30,126 bases of DNA from Bacteroidales bacterium UBA1064 (GTDB lineage: Bacteria > Bacteroidota > Bacteroidia > Bacteroidales > Tenuifilaceae), in assembly GCA_002316235.1 (NCBI GenBank), contig DCDD01000193.1, forward strand, positions 1-30,126. The letters are read 5' to 3'. How positions within the stretch are numbered: position 1 is the first letter of the stretch; the number at the start of each line of letters is the position of its first letter. Below the pieces are notes generated by a model. The model saw only the letters and a program-made list of their open reading frames with translations, did no database searches and was not told where the DNA came from. A program made the translations under genes and the position numbers. Positions 16,957-23,652 of this stretch are shown here, in pieces.

Positions 16957-17781
16957 ATGAGTATAAGATTAGTGGCTACCGACTTGGACGGGACCCTCAT
17001 GCGGAGCAATGGTGAATTTAGCGTTGAAGATATTGGCACACTATGCCGATTAGGTAAGCTGGGTGTTGTAAGGGTAATTGCCACCGGCCGTTCGCCTTAC
17101 TCCGCATCCAGGGTTCTTTCGCCTGATTTCCCAATAGACTACCTGGTTTTCTCTTCAGGAGCTGGAATTTTAAAATGGGACACAAAGGCCCTTGTGCATA
17201 CCAATGAAATGCCGGCGGCTCTAGTTCAGACCATTATTTCATGGCTTTGTTTTCATGGCATTGATTTTATGGTGCATAACCCCATTCCGCTCAACCACTA
17301 CTTCCAGTACTTCACCACGGGCAACAGCAACCCCGATTTTGAAAGACGCTTGAACCTTTACAAGGAATTCGCCACGCCTCTAATTCAGGGAGTTCCGTAC
17401 CCCAATCCGGCATCCCAGGTTGTAGCCATACTACCCAATGACGAAGGCATGTTCAACAGCTTGCGTTCAGGAGTTGAAGGGGTGAAGATTATACGGGCTA
17501 CTTCACCAATTGATGGCTCCTCAATCTGGATGGAGATTTTCCCTGAAACCGTTTCCAAGGCTAGCGGAATTAGGTGGATTTGTCAGAACCTCGAAGGTGT
17601 TACTCCCGATCAAATTGTTGTGGTGGGAAATGACTACAACGATTCCGACATGCTCCAGCTTACAGCGCACAGCTTTGTTGTGGAAAACGCCCCTGAACTG
17701 CTAAAAAAATCCTATACGGTTGTTCCATCAAACGATAGTTCAGGGTTTAGCTATGCCATTAACAAGGTGTTGGGCATGTAA
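16957..17781 (+). CDS. HAD-superfamily phosphatase, Cof/YidA type
   Basis: A 274-residue cytoplasmic phosphatase. Motif I is D9-L-D11-G-T (the nucleophile and acid/base), motif II is VIATGRS, motif III is the lysine in SKASGIRWI (about residue 199), and motif IV is VGNDYNDSDML at about 223-233. A C2 cap domain of about 110 residues lies between motifs II and III, as in the Cof subfamily. Motif IV reads GNDYND rather than the textbook GDxxND. Members dephosphorylate sugar phosphates, FMN or PLP; the substrate is not deducible. It stands alone. Confidence 0.9.
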   Translation: MSIRLVATDLDGTLMRSNGEFSVEDIGTLCRLGKLGVVRVIATGRSPYSASRVLSPDFPIDYLVFSSGAGILKWDTKALVHTNEMPAALVQTIISWLCFHGIDFMVHNPIPLNHYFQYFTTGNSNPDFERRLNLYKEFATPLIQGVPYPNPASQVVAILPNDEGMFNSLRSGVEGVKIIRATSPIDGSSIWMEIFPETVSKASGIRWICQNLEGVTPDQIVVVGNDYNDSDMLQLTAHSFVVENAPELLKKSYTVVPSNDSSGFSYAINKVLGM

Positions 17782-17994
17782 CTACGAACCATTTCAATAT
17801 CACAAAAACATCGAGAGGCACGACGTAAACCGGGAAGAAGCTAAAAGCATGCCCTGAATTAGTTGAAGGGTAAAAGGAAGAAAAATACCTCTGATCTACT
17901 CATGCCTCGAAGGAAATTTTTTCCTATTACGATGCAAAGGAACTAAACGGCTCTTGGGGAGATACTGCTTGTATCGCAGATATTTTCGGTTTTT

Positions 17995-18050
17995 ATTAAA
18001 CCCCGGGCGTTGCCTAGGGTTAGTATGTTTCGCTCCTTCGGGGTTTTAAA
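17995..18050 (+). repeat. structured interspersed repeat (PGRC...APSG type)
   Basis: TTAAACCCC and GGGGTTTTAA form an outer stem. Inside it, AACCCCGGGC/GCCTAGGGTT makes a hairpin with one mismatch and one wobble, and GCTCC/GGGG makes a small TTC-loop hairpin. The spurious translation NPGRCLGLVCFAPSGF has the PGRCPGL..APSGL pattern that I recall from mis-annotated short proteins scattered over Bacteroidetes genomes; that is memory, not a search. Only one copy is in this window. It may also act as a terminator for the HAD gene because it ends in TTTTAAA. Confidence 0.55.
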
Positions 18051-18091
18051 AAAGTCATGAAAATCTAAGGATAAAAAAGGTAAAACATTGT

Positions 18092-18099
18092 TAATTTTG
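18092..18099 (+). promoter_or_regulatory. -7 box for the HEAT-like gene
   Basis: TAATTTTG matches TAnnTTTG, 17 bases before the ATG at 18117. No -33 element is evident. Confidence 0.4.
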
Positions 18100-18116
18100 C
18101 AATTAAAAGAACAGCT

Positions 18117-18665
18117 ATGAGTAGCACCAGTGAGAGAGAAGCACTAGTAAAGGCTTTTGAAAAAAGGCTATCTGAGGCTTCGGACGAGGCTATAATTGGC
18201 ATGCTCGAAGAAATAAGAGAATCTGGTGAGAGCTACATGATTCCCTCTCTGGTCAACCTGCTTTTTGCCACCAGGGGTGAAGCGCTTAAACAGGCTGTAA
18301 TGAATTTCATGGTTGATGTCAAAATTCAGGCTGCTGCCGAGTACTTTGTGAGCGCCATTCAAAATAACCCCTCTTCACCCGACCTGTACAGGCTGGTCTC
18401 GGTGTGCTGGCAAAGCCGGCTTGATTTCAGCTCTTATATTGACCTATTTCTTACCTTACTGTGTAACGCTGATCTGCAGACCAGCATCGAAGCCTTCTCT
18501 GTAATCGAAAACTCACTTGATGCCAAGTCGGATGAAGAGGTAAAGGAGCTAACCAGCAGAGCAAGGTCAATGGTTGAACACGCAGCAGAACCCAATAAAC
18601 CATTGGTTGCCCAGCTGGTTAAGCTGTTGGAAAATTTTCAGCGTGATGAGTGGCAGCAATTATAG
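18117..18665 (+). CDS. hypothetical all-helical protein (HEAT-like)
   Basis: 182 residues, no signal peptide or membrane segment, acidic and leucine-rich. Successive amphipathic helix pairs of about 30-40 residues (for example GESYMIPSLVNLLFATRG then ALKQAVMNFMVDVK, and LDFSSYIDLFLTLLCN then LQTSIEAFSVIEN) suggest a HEAT/ARM-type solenoid, probably a protein-binding scaffold. No catalytic motif is visible. The gene has its own -7 box and converges on the dehydrogenase-like gene with 62 bases between them. I recall similar unnamed proteins in other Bacteroidetes but cannot give a function. Confidence 0.7.
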   Translation: MSSTSEREALVKAFEKRLSEASDEAIIGMLEEIRESGESYMIPSLVNLLFATRGEALKQAVMNFMVDVKIQAAAEYFVSAIQNNPSSPDLYRLVSVCWQSRLDFSSYIDLFLTLLCNADLQTSIEAFSVIENSLDAKSDEEVKELTSRARSMVEHAAEPNKPLVAQLVKLLENFQRDEWQQL

Positions 18666-18727
18666 GTTGACTATATCACTCTAACAAACTTTCTTACCTA
18701 ATACAACATTCCGTTTTAAGGGAAGGC

Positions 18728-19705
18728 CTACTCGAAGCTGGAGTAGTACTTCATGAACTGGCTACGCTCGTAGAGTGCAGGATCATGAATTTGACCGTAG
18801 TTCAATTTCCCTTTAAAATCGTTGATGCTGGCATATCCCATAGTATCCATCCATTCGGACAGCTTACTAAGCATTGAGGCAATATGCTTTGCTCCATTCA
18901 TGTAGATAGCCGAGCAAACCTGAACCGACGAGGCGCCAGCCAGAATCATTTTTATCATTGCCTCACCGTCGTGAACTCCCGTAGAAGCCGAGATGTCAAT
19001 CTTTGGCACCAGGTGGTTTGTCATTCCCACCCACCGCAGCGAGTTCCGAATATCGTCGGGATGGCTGAAAATAGATGCGGGTATAACCTTTAGGGTGTTT
19101 ATGTCGAAATCGGGTTCGAAAAACCGGTTAAAAAGCACCACTCCCCTAATCTTGAGGTACCAAAGCTTTTCAATCACCGCAAAAGGGTTGGTAAAATGTG
19201 GTCCCACCTTAAAAGCTATGGGTATGGAAATTATCCGGGTAAGCTTCTCGGCCAGGCTTGTGTAGATTGACTCGTATTCAGCAGAGGTTTTATGGGGGTC
19301 AACTGGTAGCATGAACACGTTTACCTCCAGCGCATCGGCACCCGCCTCCTGTATCTGCGAGGCAAAAGTAACCCACTGCGAAGCGCTCATGCAGTTGATG
19401 CTGGCAATAACTGGAATACCGACAGCTGATTTTGCCTTGCGTATAAGCTCAATGTAGGTGTTCACGTTGTTGGCAGTAACGTAATGCTTCAGGTAGTCGG
19501 CTGCTTCGGTATAGTCGGAGTACTGCGCCAGGTTGCCAATCTCGTGTTGAATTTGCTCTTCGAACAGCGACTTCAGCACAACGGCGCCTGCACCCATCTC
19601 CTCAAAATTTTTAATCCGCTCAACCGAGGCGGTAAGGTTGGAGCTGCTCACCACCAGCGGCGATTTTAGGTTTAACCCTAGGTATGAGGTTGTAAGGTTT
19701 GCCAT
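18728..19705 (-). CDS. dihydroorotate dehydrogenase-like flavoprotein
   Basis: A 325-residue FMN-type TIM barrel related to PyrD. The N-terminus MANLTTSYLGLNLKSPLVVSSSNLT and the lysine in VVLKSLFEEQI match the FMN/substrate region. The true PyrD motif LNLSCPN is replaced by LEVNVFMLPVDP, so this is the paralogous 'dihydroorotate dehydrogenase-like' group, and pyrimidine synthesis should not be assumed. The frame is open to 19780, but the ATG at 19705 begins the conserved sequence; the longer version would overlap the end of yggS. It lies 37 bases downstream of yggS and shares its promoter. The electron acceptor and substrate are unknown. Confidence 0.82.
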   Translation of the reverse strand: MANLTTSYLGLNLKSPLVVSSSNLTASVERIKNFEEMGAGAVVLKSLFEEQIQHEIGNLAQYSDYTEAADYLKHYVTANNVNTYIELIRKAKSAVGIPVIASINCMSASQWVTFASQIQEAGADALEVNVFMLPVDPHKTSAEYESIYTSLAEKLTRIISIPIAFKVGPHFTNPFAVIEKLWYLKIRGVVLFNRFFEPDFDINTLKVIPASIFSHPDDIRNSLRWVGMTNHLVPKIDISASTGVHDGEAMIKMILAGASSVQVCSAIYMNGAKHIASMLSKLSEWMDTMGYASINDFKGKLNYGQIHDPALYERSQFMKYYSSFE

Positions 19706-19742
19706 AGCTGTATTTTTTAGTTGATTTATGGTTACGATGAAC

Positions 19743-20414
19743 TTACCTGTAAACTCGCTGGCCAAAAATGCTGCTGCCAATTCTCACCATGGTGCTTCCC
19801 TCCTCAACAGCAATCCTGTAGTCGGAGGACATGCCCATGGAGAGTTCACAAAACCAAGGTTTCCCGACAAAGTATTTTTCCTGTATTCTTTCGAAAAGTT
19901 GCCTGAGGAACCTGAATTCCATTCTCACCTGTTCCTTGTTTTCAGTAAAAGTAGCCATTCCCATCAATCCAACAACCCGAATATGCTGCAGCAGATTATA
20001 CTCCTCAGCATCCAGGAGCTGTTCCAGCTCATCGGCCGACAGCCCAAACTTAGTTTCCTCCGATGCTATGTGGATTTGCAACAAACAATCCACAACTCGG
20101 TTAACCTTTTGAGCTTCTCTATCAATGGTAACCAGTAGCCTTAAACTATCCACCGAGTGGATTAGCCGTACAAAGGGAACCACGTACTTTACCTTATTCG
20201 ATTGAAGATGGCCTATTAGATGCCACTCAATATCTCTTGGCAACACTTCGTACTTCGATACCAGCTCCTGCACCTTATTCTCCCCGAAAACCCTTTGGCC
20301 TGCATTATATGCCTCCATGATGCTTTCGGGAGGATGGGTTTTTGAAACGGCAACCAGCGTAACCCCTTTTGGCAACGAGTTTATAGTTTCAAGAAGATTT
20401 GTCCCAATACTCAT
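19743..20414 (-). CDS. yggS: YggS/PLPBP-family pyridoxal phosphate homeostasis protein
   Basis: A 223-residue single-domain PLP-binding TIM barrel (alanine-racemase fold III). PLP should sit on K25 in LVAVSKTHPPE. The family motifs FGENKVQEL, WHLIGHLQSNKVKY and ELSMGMSSDY...MVRIGSSIFG are all present. Members buffer cytoplasmic PLP and affect amino-acid and vitamin B6 balance rather than catalysing a known reaction. It is first in a two-gene unit with the dehydrogenase-like gene and has a well-formed promoter 18 bases upstream. Confidence 0.94.
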   Translation of the reverse strand: MSIGTNLLETINSLPKGVTLVAVSKTHPPESIMEAYNAGQRVFGENKVQELVSKYEVLPRDIEWHLIGHLQSNKVKYVVPFVRLIHSVDSLRLLVTIDREAQKVNRVVDCLLQIHIASEETKFGLSADELEQLLDAEEYNLLQHIRVVGLMGMATFTENKEQVRMEFRFLRQLFERIQEKYFVGKPWFCELSMGMSSDYRIAVEEGSTMVRIGSSIFGQRVYR

Positions 20415-20431
20415 TACAGTAAGGTTTGATG

Positions 20432-20461
20432 CAAATATAGAATATTTTGCCTATGGGCAAA
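20432..20461 (-). promoter_or_regulatory. yggS promoter (TTTG -N18- TATATTTG)
   Basis: On the minus strand, TTTG (20461-20458) and TATATTTG (20439-20432) are separated by 18 bases. Transcription would begin near 20427, about a dozen bases before the ATG at 20414. Confidence 0.65.
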
Positions 20462-20857
20462 AGGAAAAATTTTGCCGCTCATCGCTCTTAAGTCCTAACC
20501 TTAACTCCTTGCAAGTCGATTTTTTTCTCAAACTCTGTCAATTCTCTGATAAAGTGATGTTTTTCGTTATGATACCAACCAGCGTTTTTCCTGTTAATTC
20601 AACCTTTTTCTATTGATTGCTGGCATATCATAAGATTCTCCTTGCCACCGATAACATCCTGCAAGTAATATTCCGACTAAATTGCAAACCGCTGTGTAGC
20701 TTGGCCCCGCTTTGTTGCTACTTGAGCATCCCAACAGCTACCCTAGCATAACAGGTTGTAGTGATTTTTTTTAGCTGATTCAACAGCGTAGTAAAATTTA
20801 TGTGTTTATTTACGCTTAAGTAAGAATTTCTCTTAGTGTAGTGCCATTTTATAGCAA

Positions 20858-20886
20858 ATAAATGGGCTGACTTGCAGCCCATTTAT
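20858..20886 (-). terminator. terminator hairpin of the DUF1015 gene
   Basis: ATAAATGGGCTG (20858-20869) pairs perfectly with CAGCCCATTTAT (20875-20886) around a 5-base loop, directly abutting the DUF1015 stop codon. The T tract after it on the minus strand is weak (TTGCTATAAAA). Confidence 0.6.
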
Positions 20887-22128
20887 CTAATCTAAGGAGT
20901 GAATAACCAACCCGCTGCGAAGCTTAGGTTCGAACCATGTAGTTTTGGGTGGCATGATGTTGCCGGTGTCGGCAATGGTAATCAGCTGCTTCATCGAAAC
21001 GGGGTAAAGGGCAAAGGCCACCTTCATTTCGCCACTGTCAACACGCCTTTTTAGCTCGTCCAGCCCGCGGATGCCGCCAACAAAGTCTATCCGTTTCGAT
21101 GTTCGCAGGTCCTTGATGTCGAGCACCTGATCGAGGATGAGGTTGGAGAGAATGGTAACATCCAGCACGCCAATGGGGTCGTTGTCGTTGTATGTACCCG
21201 GTTTGGCAGTTAGGGAATACCACTTACCATCAAGGTACATGCTGAAGTTGTGCAGCTTCTGCGGTTTATAGGTTTGGGTGCCAACCTCAACAATATCAAA
21301 CCCTTTCCTGATCTTTTGAATAAACTCCTCGGAGGTTAGGCCATTCAAATCCTTAACAACACGGTTGTAATCAATTATTTTCAGCTGGTTATCCGGAAAG
21401 ATTACCGCCATAAAATAGTTGTACTCCTCATCGCCCCGATGGTTTGGGTTGGCATTCTTTTTTTCGAGAGCAACACGGGCGGCTGCAGCCGTTCGATGAT
21501 GGCCGTCAGCCACGTAAAGAGCAGGAATTCGGTCAAATATACCGGTTATGCGCCGAATTGTTTCATCATTATCAACCACCCAGAACTTGTGTCCAAATCC
21601 ATCAGCGGCTACAAAATCGTACTCGGGTTTGCAGCTTCTAACCACGCCATTGACAATCTCGTCCATTTCCTGCTGAGCGGGGTAGGCAAAGAATACCGGT
21701 TCAATATTGGCATTCTGCAGCCTGATATGGATCATCCTGTCCTCCTCCTTATCGGGACGGGTTAGCTCGTGCTTCTTAATCCTACCCTCCATGTAGTCCT
21801 CATAATGGCAGCATGCAACCAATCCGTACTGCGTACGACCCTCCATGGTTTGAGCATAGATGTAGTAGTTCTCCTTCTTATCTTGAACCAGCCAGCCCTT
21901 TTCCTTCCACTTCCTGAAATTCTCAACCGCTTTGTCGTAGGCTTCCTTGGAATGCTCATCAATAATTGGGTTGAAGTCTATTTCGGGCTTGGTAATGTGA
22001 AGCAGCGATTTCTCACCGGCTTCCTTCTGAGCTTCAGCCGAGTTAAGCACATCATACGGGCGAGCGGCAATTTCCTTAACCAGCTCCTTAGGGGGCCGAA
22101 TGCCCTTGAATGATTTTATTTTTACCAT
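20887..22128 (-). CDS. DUF1015-family protein of the serine biosynthesis cluster
   Basis: A 413-residue soluble protein with the full DUF1015 layout: N-terminal KGIRPPKE...ARPYDVLNSAEA, LLHITKPEID, a central DGHHRTAAA motif at residues 208-216, and a C-terminal DVTILSNLILDQVL...FVGG region. The DGHHR motif resembles the phosphate-binding motif of ParB/sulfiredoxin-fold proteins, a fold that includes the serine kinases SerK and SbnI; I infer, but cannot show, a related nucleotide or phosphoserine role. It is the third gene of serC-serA-DUF1015, an order I recall from other Bacteroidetes. It is separated from serA by a 437-base insert-like spacer containing a gene remnant, so it may no longer share the serA transcript. 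Confidence 0.85.
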   Translation of the reverse strand: MVKIKSFKGIRPPKELVKEIAARPYDVLNSAEAQKEAGEKSLLHITKPEIDFNPIIDEHSKEAYDKAVENFRKWKEKGWLVQDKKENYYIYAQTMEGRTQYGLVACCHYEDYMEGRIKKHELTRPDKEEDRMIHIRLQNANIEPVFFAYPAQQEMDEIVNGVVRSCKPEYDFVAADGFGHKFWVVDNDETIRRITGIFDRIPALYVADGHHRTAAAARVALEKKNANPNHRGDEEYNYFMAVIFPDNQLKIIDYNRVVKDLNGLTSEEFIQKIRKGFDIVEVGTQTYKPQKLHNFSMYLDGKWYSLTAKPGTYNDNDPIGVLDVTILSNLILDQVLDIKDLRTSKRIDFVGGIRGLDELKRRVDSGEMKVAFALYPVSMKQLITIADTGNIMPPKTTWFEPKLRSGLVIHSLD

Positions 22129-22160
22129 GAAAAGTTAATTGTTAAGAGTTGAAAAGTTAA
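22128..22160 (-). repeat. left pair of TGAAAAGTTAA repeats
   Basis: Two direct copies of TGAAAAGTTAA at 22128-22138 and 22150-22160, beginning in the DUF1015 start codon region. Their inverted partners lie at 22534-22558, on the other side of the pseudogene. Confidence 0.75.
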
Positions 22161-22525
22161 AAGACAATAATGTTAAACGGTTGATTTTAAGGCTTTTAAT
22201 CACGCCAAAATTTAATTGCTTAACTAAAAGAATATGCTTCATAATTTCTGATATATTCGATATATACCCTAGCCTATTCTAAGTTATTAGCTGTGTTTCT
22301 AATTCGGCTAAAGATTCAGCTGCAAAATAAAGAAAATGAATTTGTTTCTGCCGAACTATTTCTTGCACAGCCCACAGCAATATTTGATGGAATAGAAACT
22401 ACTGCTCGACTAATCTGAGAGGTTAACCCCTAAGTCTCTTCTTTAGGAAAAGATTTAGTTAGTTCATAAATTTCAACTGTTAACTCTACAGCCTCTTTCC
22501 AAGCCTCTAGCTTAGTATGCTCCAC
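22135..22525 (-). pseudogene. decayed four-helix-bundle protein gene (S23/IVP type, PF05635-like)
   Basis: Reading the minus strand from a GTG at 22525 gives EHTKLEAWKEAVELTVEIYE and then LTKSFPKEET, followed by a TAG at 22430-22432 where the family has an aromatic residue. The same frame goes on with GLTSQISRAVVSIPSNIAVG, the hallmark of the S23 four-helix-bundle family (usual SIPSNIAEG, so the Glu is lost too). At 22342-22345 one extra base shifts the frame, which resumes as IHFLYFAAESLAELETQLIT, meets a second TAG at 22279-22281, and continues NRLGYISNISEIMK to a TAA at 22135-22137. Three independent lesions in an otherwise complete gene make it a pseudogene. The intact family occurs in 23S rRNA intervening sequences and, as many stray copies, in Bacteroidetes chromosomes. 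Its tail reads into the TGAAAAGTTAA repeat. Confidence 0.85.
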
Positions 22526-22533
22526 CTTCTCGT

Positions 22534-22558
22534 TTAACTTTTCACTTTTAACTTTTCA
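22534..22558 (+). repeat. right pair of TTAACTTTTCA repeats (inverted to the left pair)
   Basis: TTAACTTTTCA occurs at 22534-22544 and 22548-22558, the exact inverse complement of the pair at 22128-22160. It begins just 7 bases beyond the serA stop codon. The four copies bracket the pseudogene. Confidence 0.75.
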
Positions 22559-22565
22559 CCTGTTA

Positions 22566-23489
22566 TTACTTATTCACCTGAAAAGTTTTATCGCCATTCT
22601 TGATAAAGGCAACTATTTGACGGGCAGCAGCCAGGCCAGCGTTAACGTTGGCTTCAGCTGTTTCGGCACCCATTTTCTTGGGTGTTGCAAACACCCTTCC
22701 GGGGAATTTTTCCACCAGCTCGGCATGGCAATCGGGCATAATGTCGGTGGCATATTTCAAATCGGGACGTTCGGCCAAGGCTTTTTTCAACCCCTCCTCA
22801 TCAATAACCTCCTTGCGGGCAGTGTTGATTAGTGTAGCGCCCTTGGGCATCTTGGAGAGTAACTCGTACCCGATAGACTTCTTTGTTTTGTCGTTTGCAG
22901 GTATGTGCAGCGAAACGTAGTCGCACTTCGAGTAAAGTGTATCAATTGAGTCAACAGCCTTTACCCCATCCTTCTCCATTTCATCCTTGGATACAAACGG
23001 GTCGAAGGCGCAAACAGCCATTCCAAATCCCTTGCCGTACTTAGCCACCAGCTTACCCACGTTGCCGTAGGCATGAATACCAAGTTTTTTGCCTGAAATC
23101 TCGGTGCCTGTTCCTGGTTGGAAAAGGTTACGAGCCATGTATATCATAAGGCCAATGGCAAGCTCGGCAACTGCGTTGGAGTTTTGCCCAGGTGTATTCA
23201 TGGCTACAATTCCCTTGGCTGAGCAAGCAGCCAAATCGAGATTGTCGTAGCCCGCACCTGCCCGTACCACAATCTTGAGCTTTTTAGCGGCATCAACCAC
23301 CTCTTTGGTAACCTTATCGCTACGAACTATAAGGGCATCGGCATCGGTAACGGCCTTAACCAGATCGTTTGGATCGGTATATTTTTCAAGAAGAGCCAAC
23401 TCAAAACCAGCATCCTCAACAATTTTTCTAATTCCTTCAACCGCAGTCTTTGCAAAAGGCTTTTCGGTTGCAACTAGTACTTTTGTCAT
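22566..23489 (-). CDS. serA: D-3-phosphoglycerate dehydrogenase (short, Bacteroides/Entamoeba type)
   Basis: Oxidises 3-phosphoglycerate to 3-phosphohydroxypyruvate with NAD, committing carbon to serine. The chosen ATG (MTKVLVATEKPFAKTAVEGI) gives 307 residues; the frame extends to 23543 but the extra 18 codons are not conserved. It lacks the C-terminal ACT domain of E. coli SerA, so feedback by serine is not expected through that route. The dinucleotide loop reads HAYGNVGK rather than GLGRIG. Where most family members have the catalytic His (TPHxG), this protein has K271-K272 in ATPKKMGAETAEAN, as described for the Entamoeba histolytica enzyme and its Bacteroides relatives. The catalytic Arg is kept in INTARKEVID. 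Neighbours: serC upstream (163-base gap with an inverted repeat) and DUF1015 downstream. Confidence 0.93.
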   Translation of the reverse strand: MTKVLVATEKPFAKTAVEGIRKIVEDAGFELALLEKYTDPNDLVKAVTDADALIVRSDKVTKEVVDAAKKLKIVVRAGAGYDNLDLAACSAKGIVAMNTPGQNSNAVAELAIGLMIYMARNLFQPGTGTEISGKKLGIHAYGNVGKLVAKYGKGFGMAVCAFDPFVSKDEMEKDGVKAVDSIDTLYSKCDYVSLHIPANDKTKKSIGYELLSKMPKGATLINTARKEVIDEEGLKKALAERPDLKYATDIMPDCHAELVEKFPGRVFATPKKMGAETAEANVNAGLAAARQIVAFIKNGDKTFQVNK

Positions 23490-23526
23490 GATAGTAAAGT
23501 TTTTGGTTAACGTTGTGTTAGAAAAA

Positions 23527-23628
23527 TTTGTCATTCTGAACAAGGAGAAGTACCCCTTCCCCTACCAAAACAAGATTTGCACCAATAGGAATACAAAGAG
23601 TTTCGGCAAAATTGCTCAGAATGACAAA
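23527..23628. repeat. 13-bp inverted repeat element (TGTCATTCTGA type)
   Basis: TTTGTCATTCTGA (23527-23539) and TCAGAATGACAAA (23616-23628) are perfect inverse complements enclosing 76 bases, all between the serC stop and serA start. The core TGTCATTCTGA matches, from memory, a dispersed palindromic motif frequent in Bacteroidetes and other genomes. It could be a MITE-like remnant or fold into an mRNA hairpin between serC and serA. Confidence 0.7.
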
Positions 23629-23652
23629 AAGGCCATACGATAAAGGAGTAAG

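Larger units (their letters stand above)
17782..18116 (+). other. intergenic region with a structured repeat
   Basis: 335 bases between the HAD and HEAT-like genes. It contains the structured repeat at about 17995-18050 and a -7 box at 18092-18099. The first ~200 bases show no open frame, repeat or family remnant that I can recognise. Confidence 0.55.
20415..20886 (-). other. intergenic region (472 bases) between yggS and DUF1015
   Basis: It holds the yggS promoter at its left end and the DUF1015 terminator hairpin at its right end. Between them, the minus strand at about 20500-20610 carries a 36-codon stop-free stretch ending ...IDLQGVKVRT that looks protein-like but has no start in a sensible place and no family match I know. 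I do not call it a gene. Confidence 0.5.

Noticed and set aside
20927..20936. GGTTCGAACC, resembling a tRNA T-loop
   Set aside because: It lies inside the DUF1015 coding sequence and the flanking bases do not form acceptor, D or anticodon arms.
22135..22525. Possible diversity-generating retroelement, because Avd proteins share the four-helix-bundle fold
   Set aside because: No reverse transcriptase, template repeat or variable repeat is present in the window, and the sequence is closer to the S23/IVP pattern (SIPSNIA).
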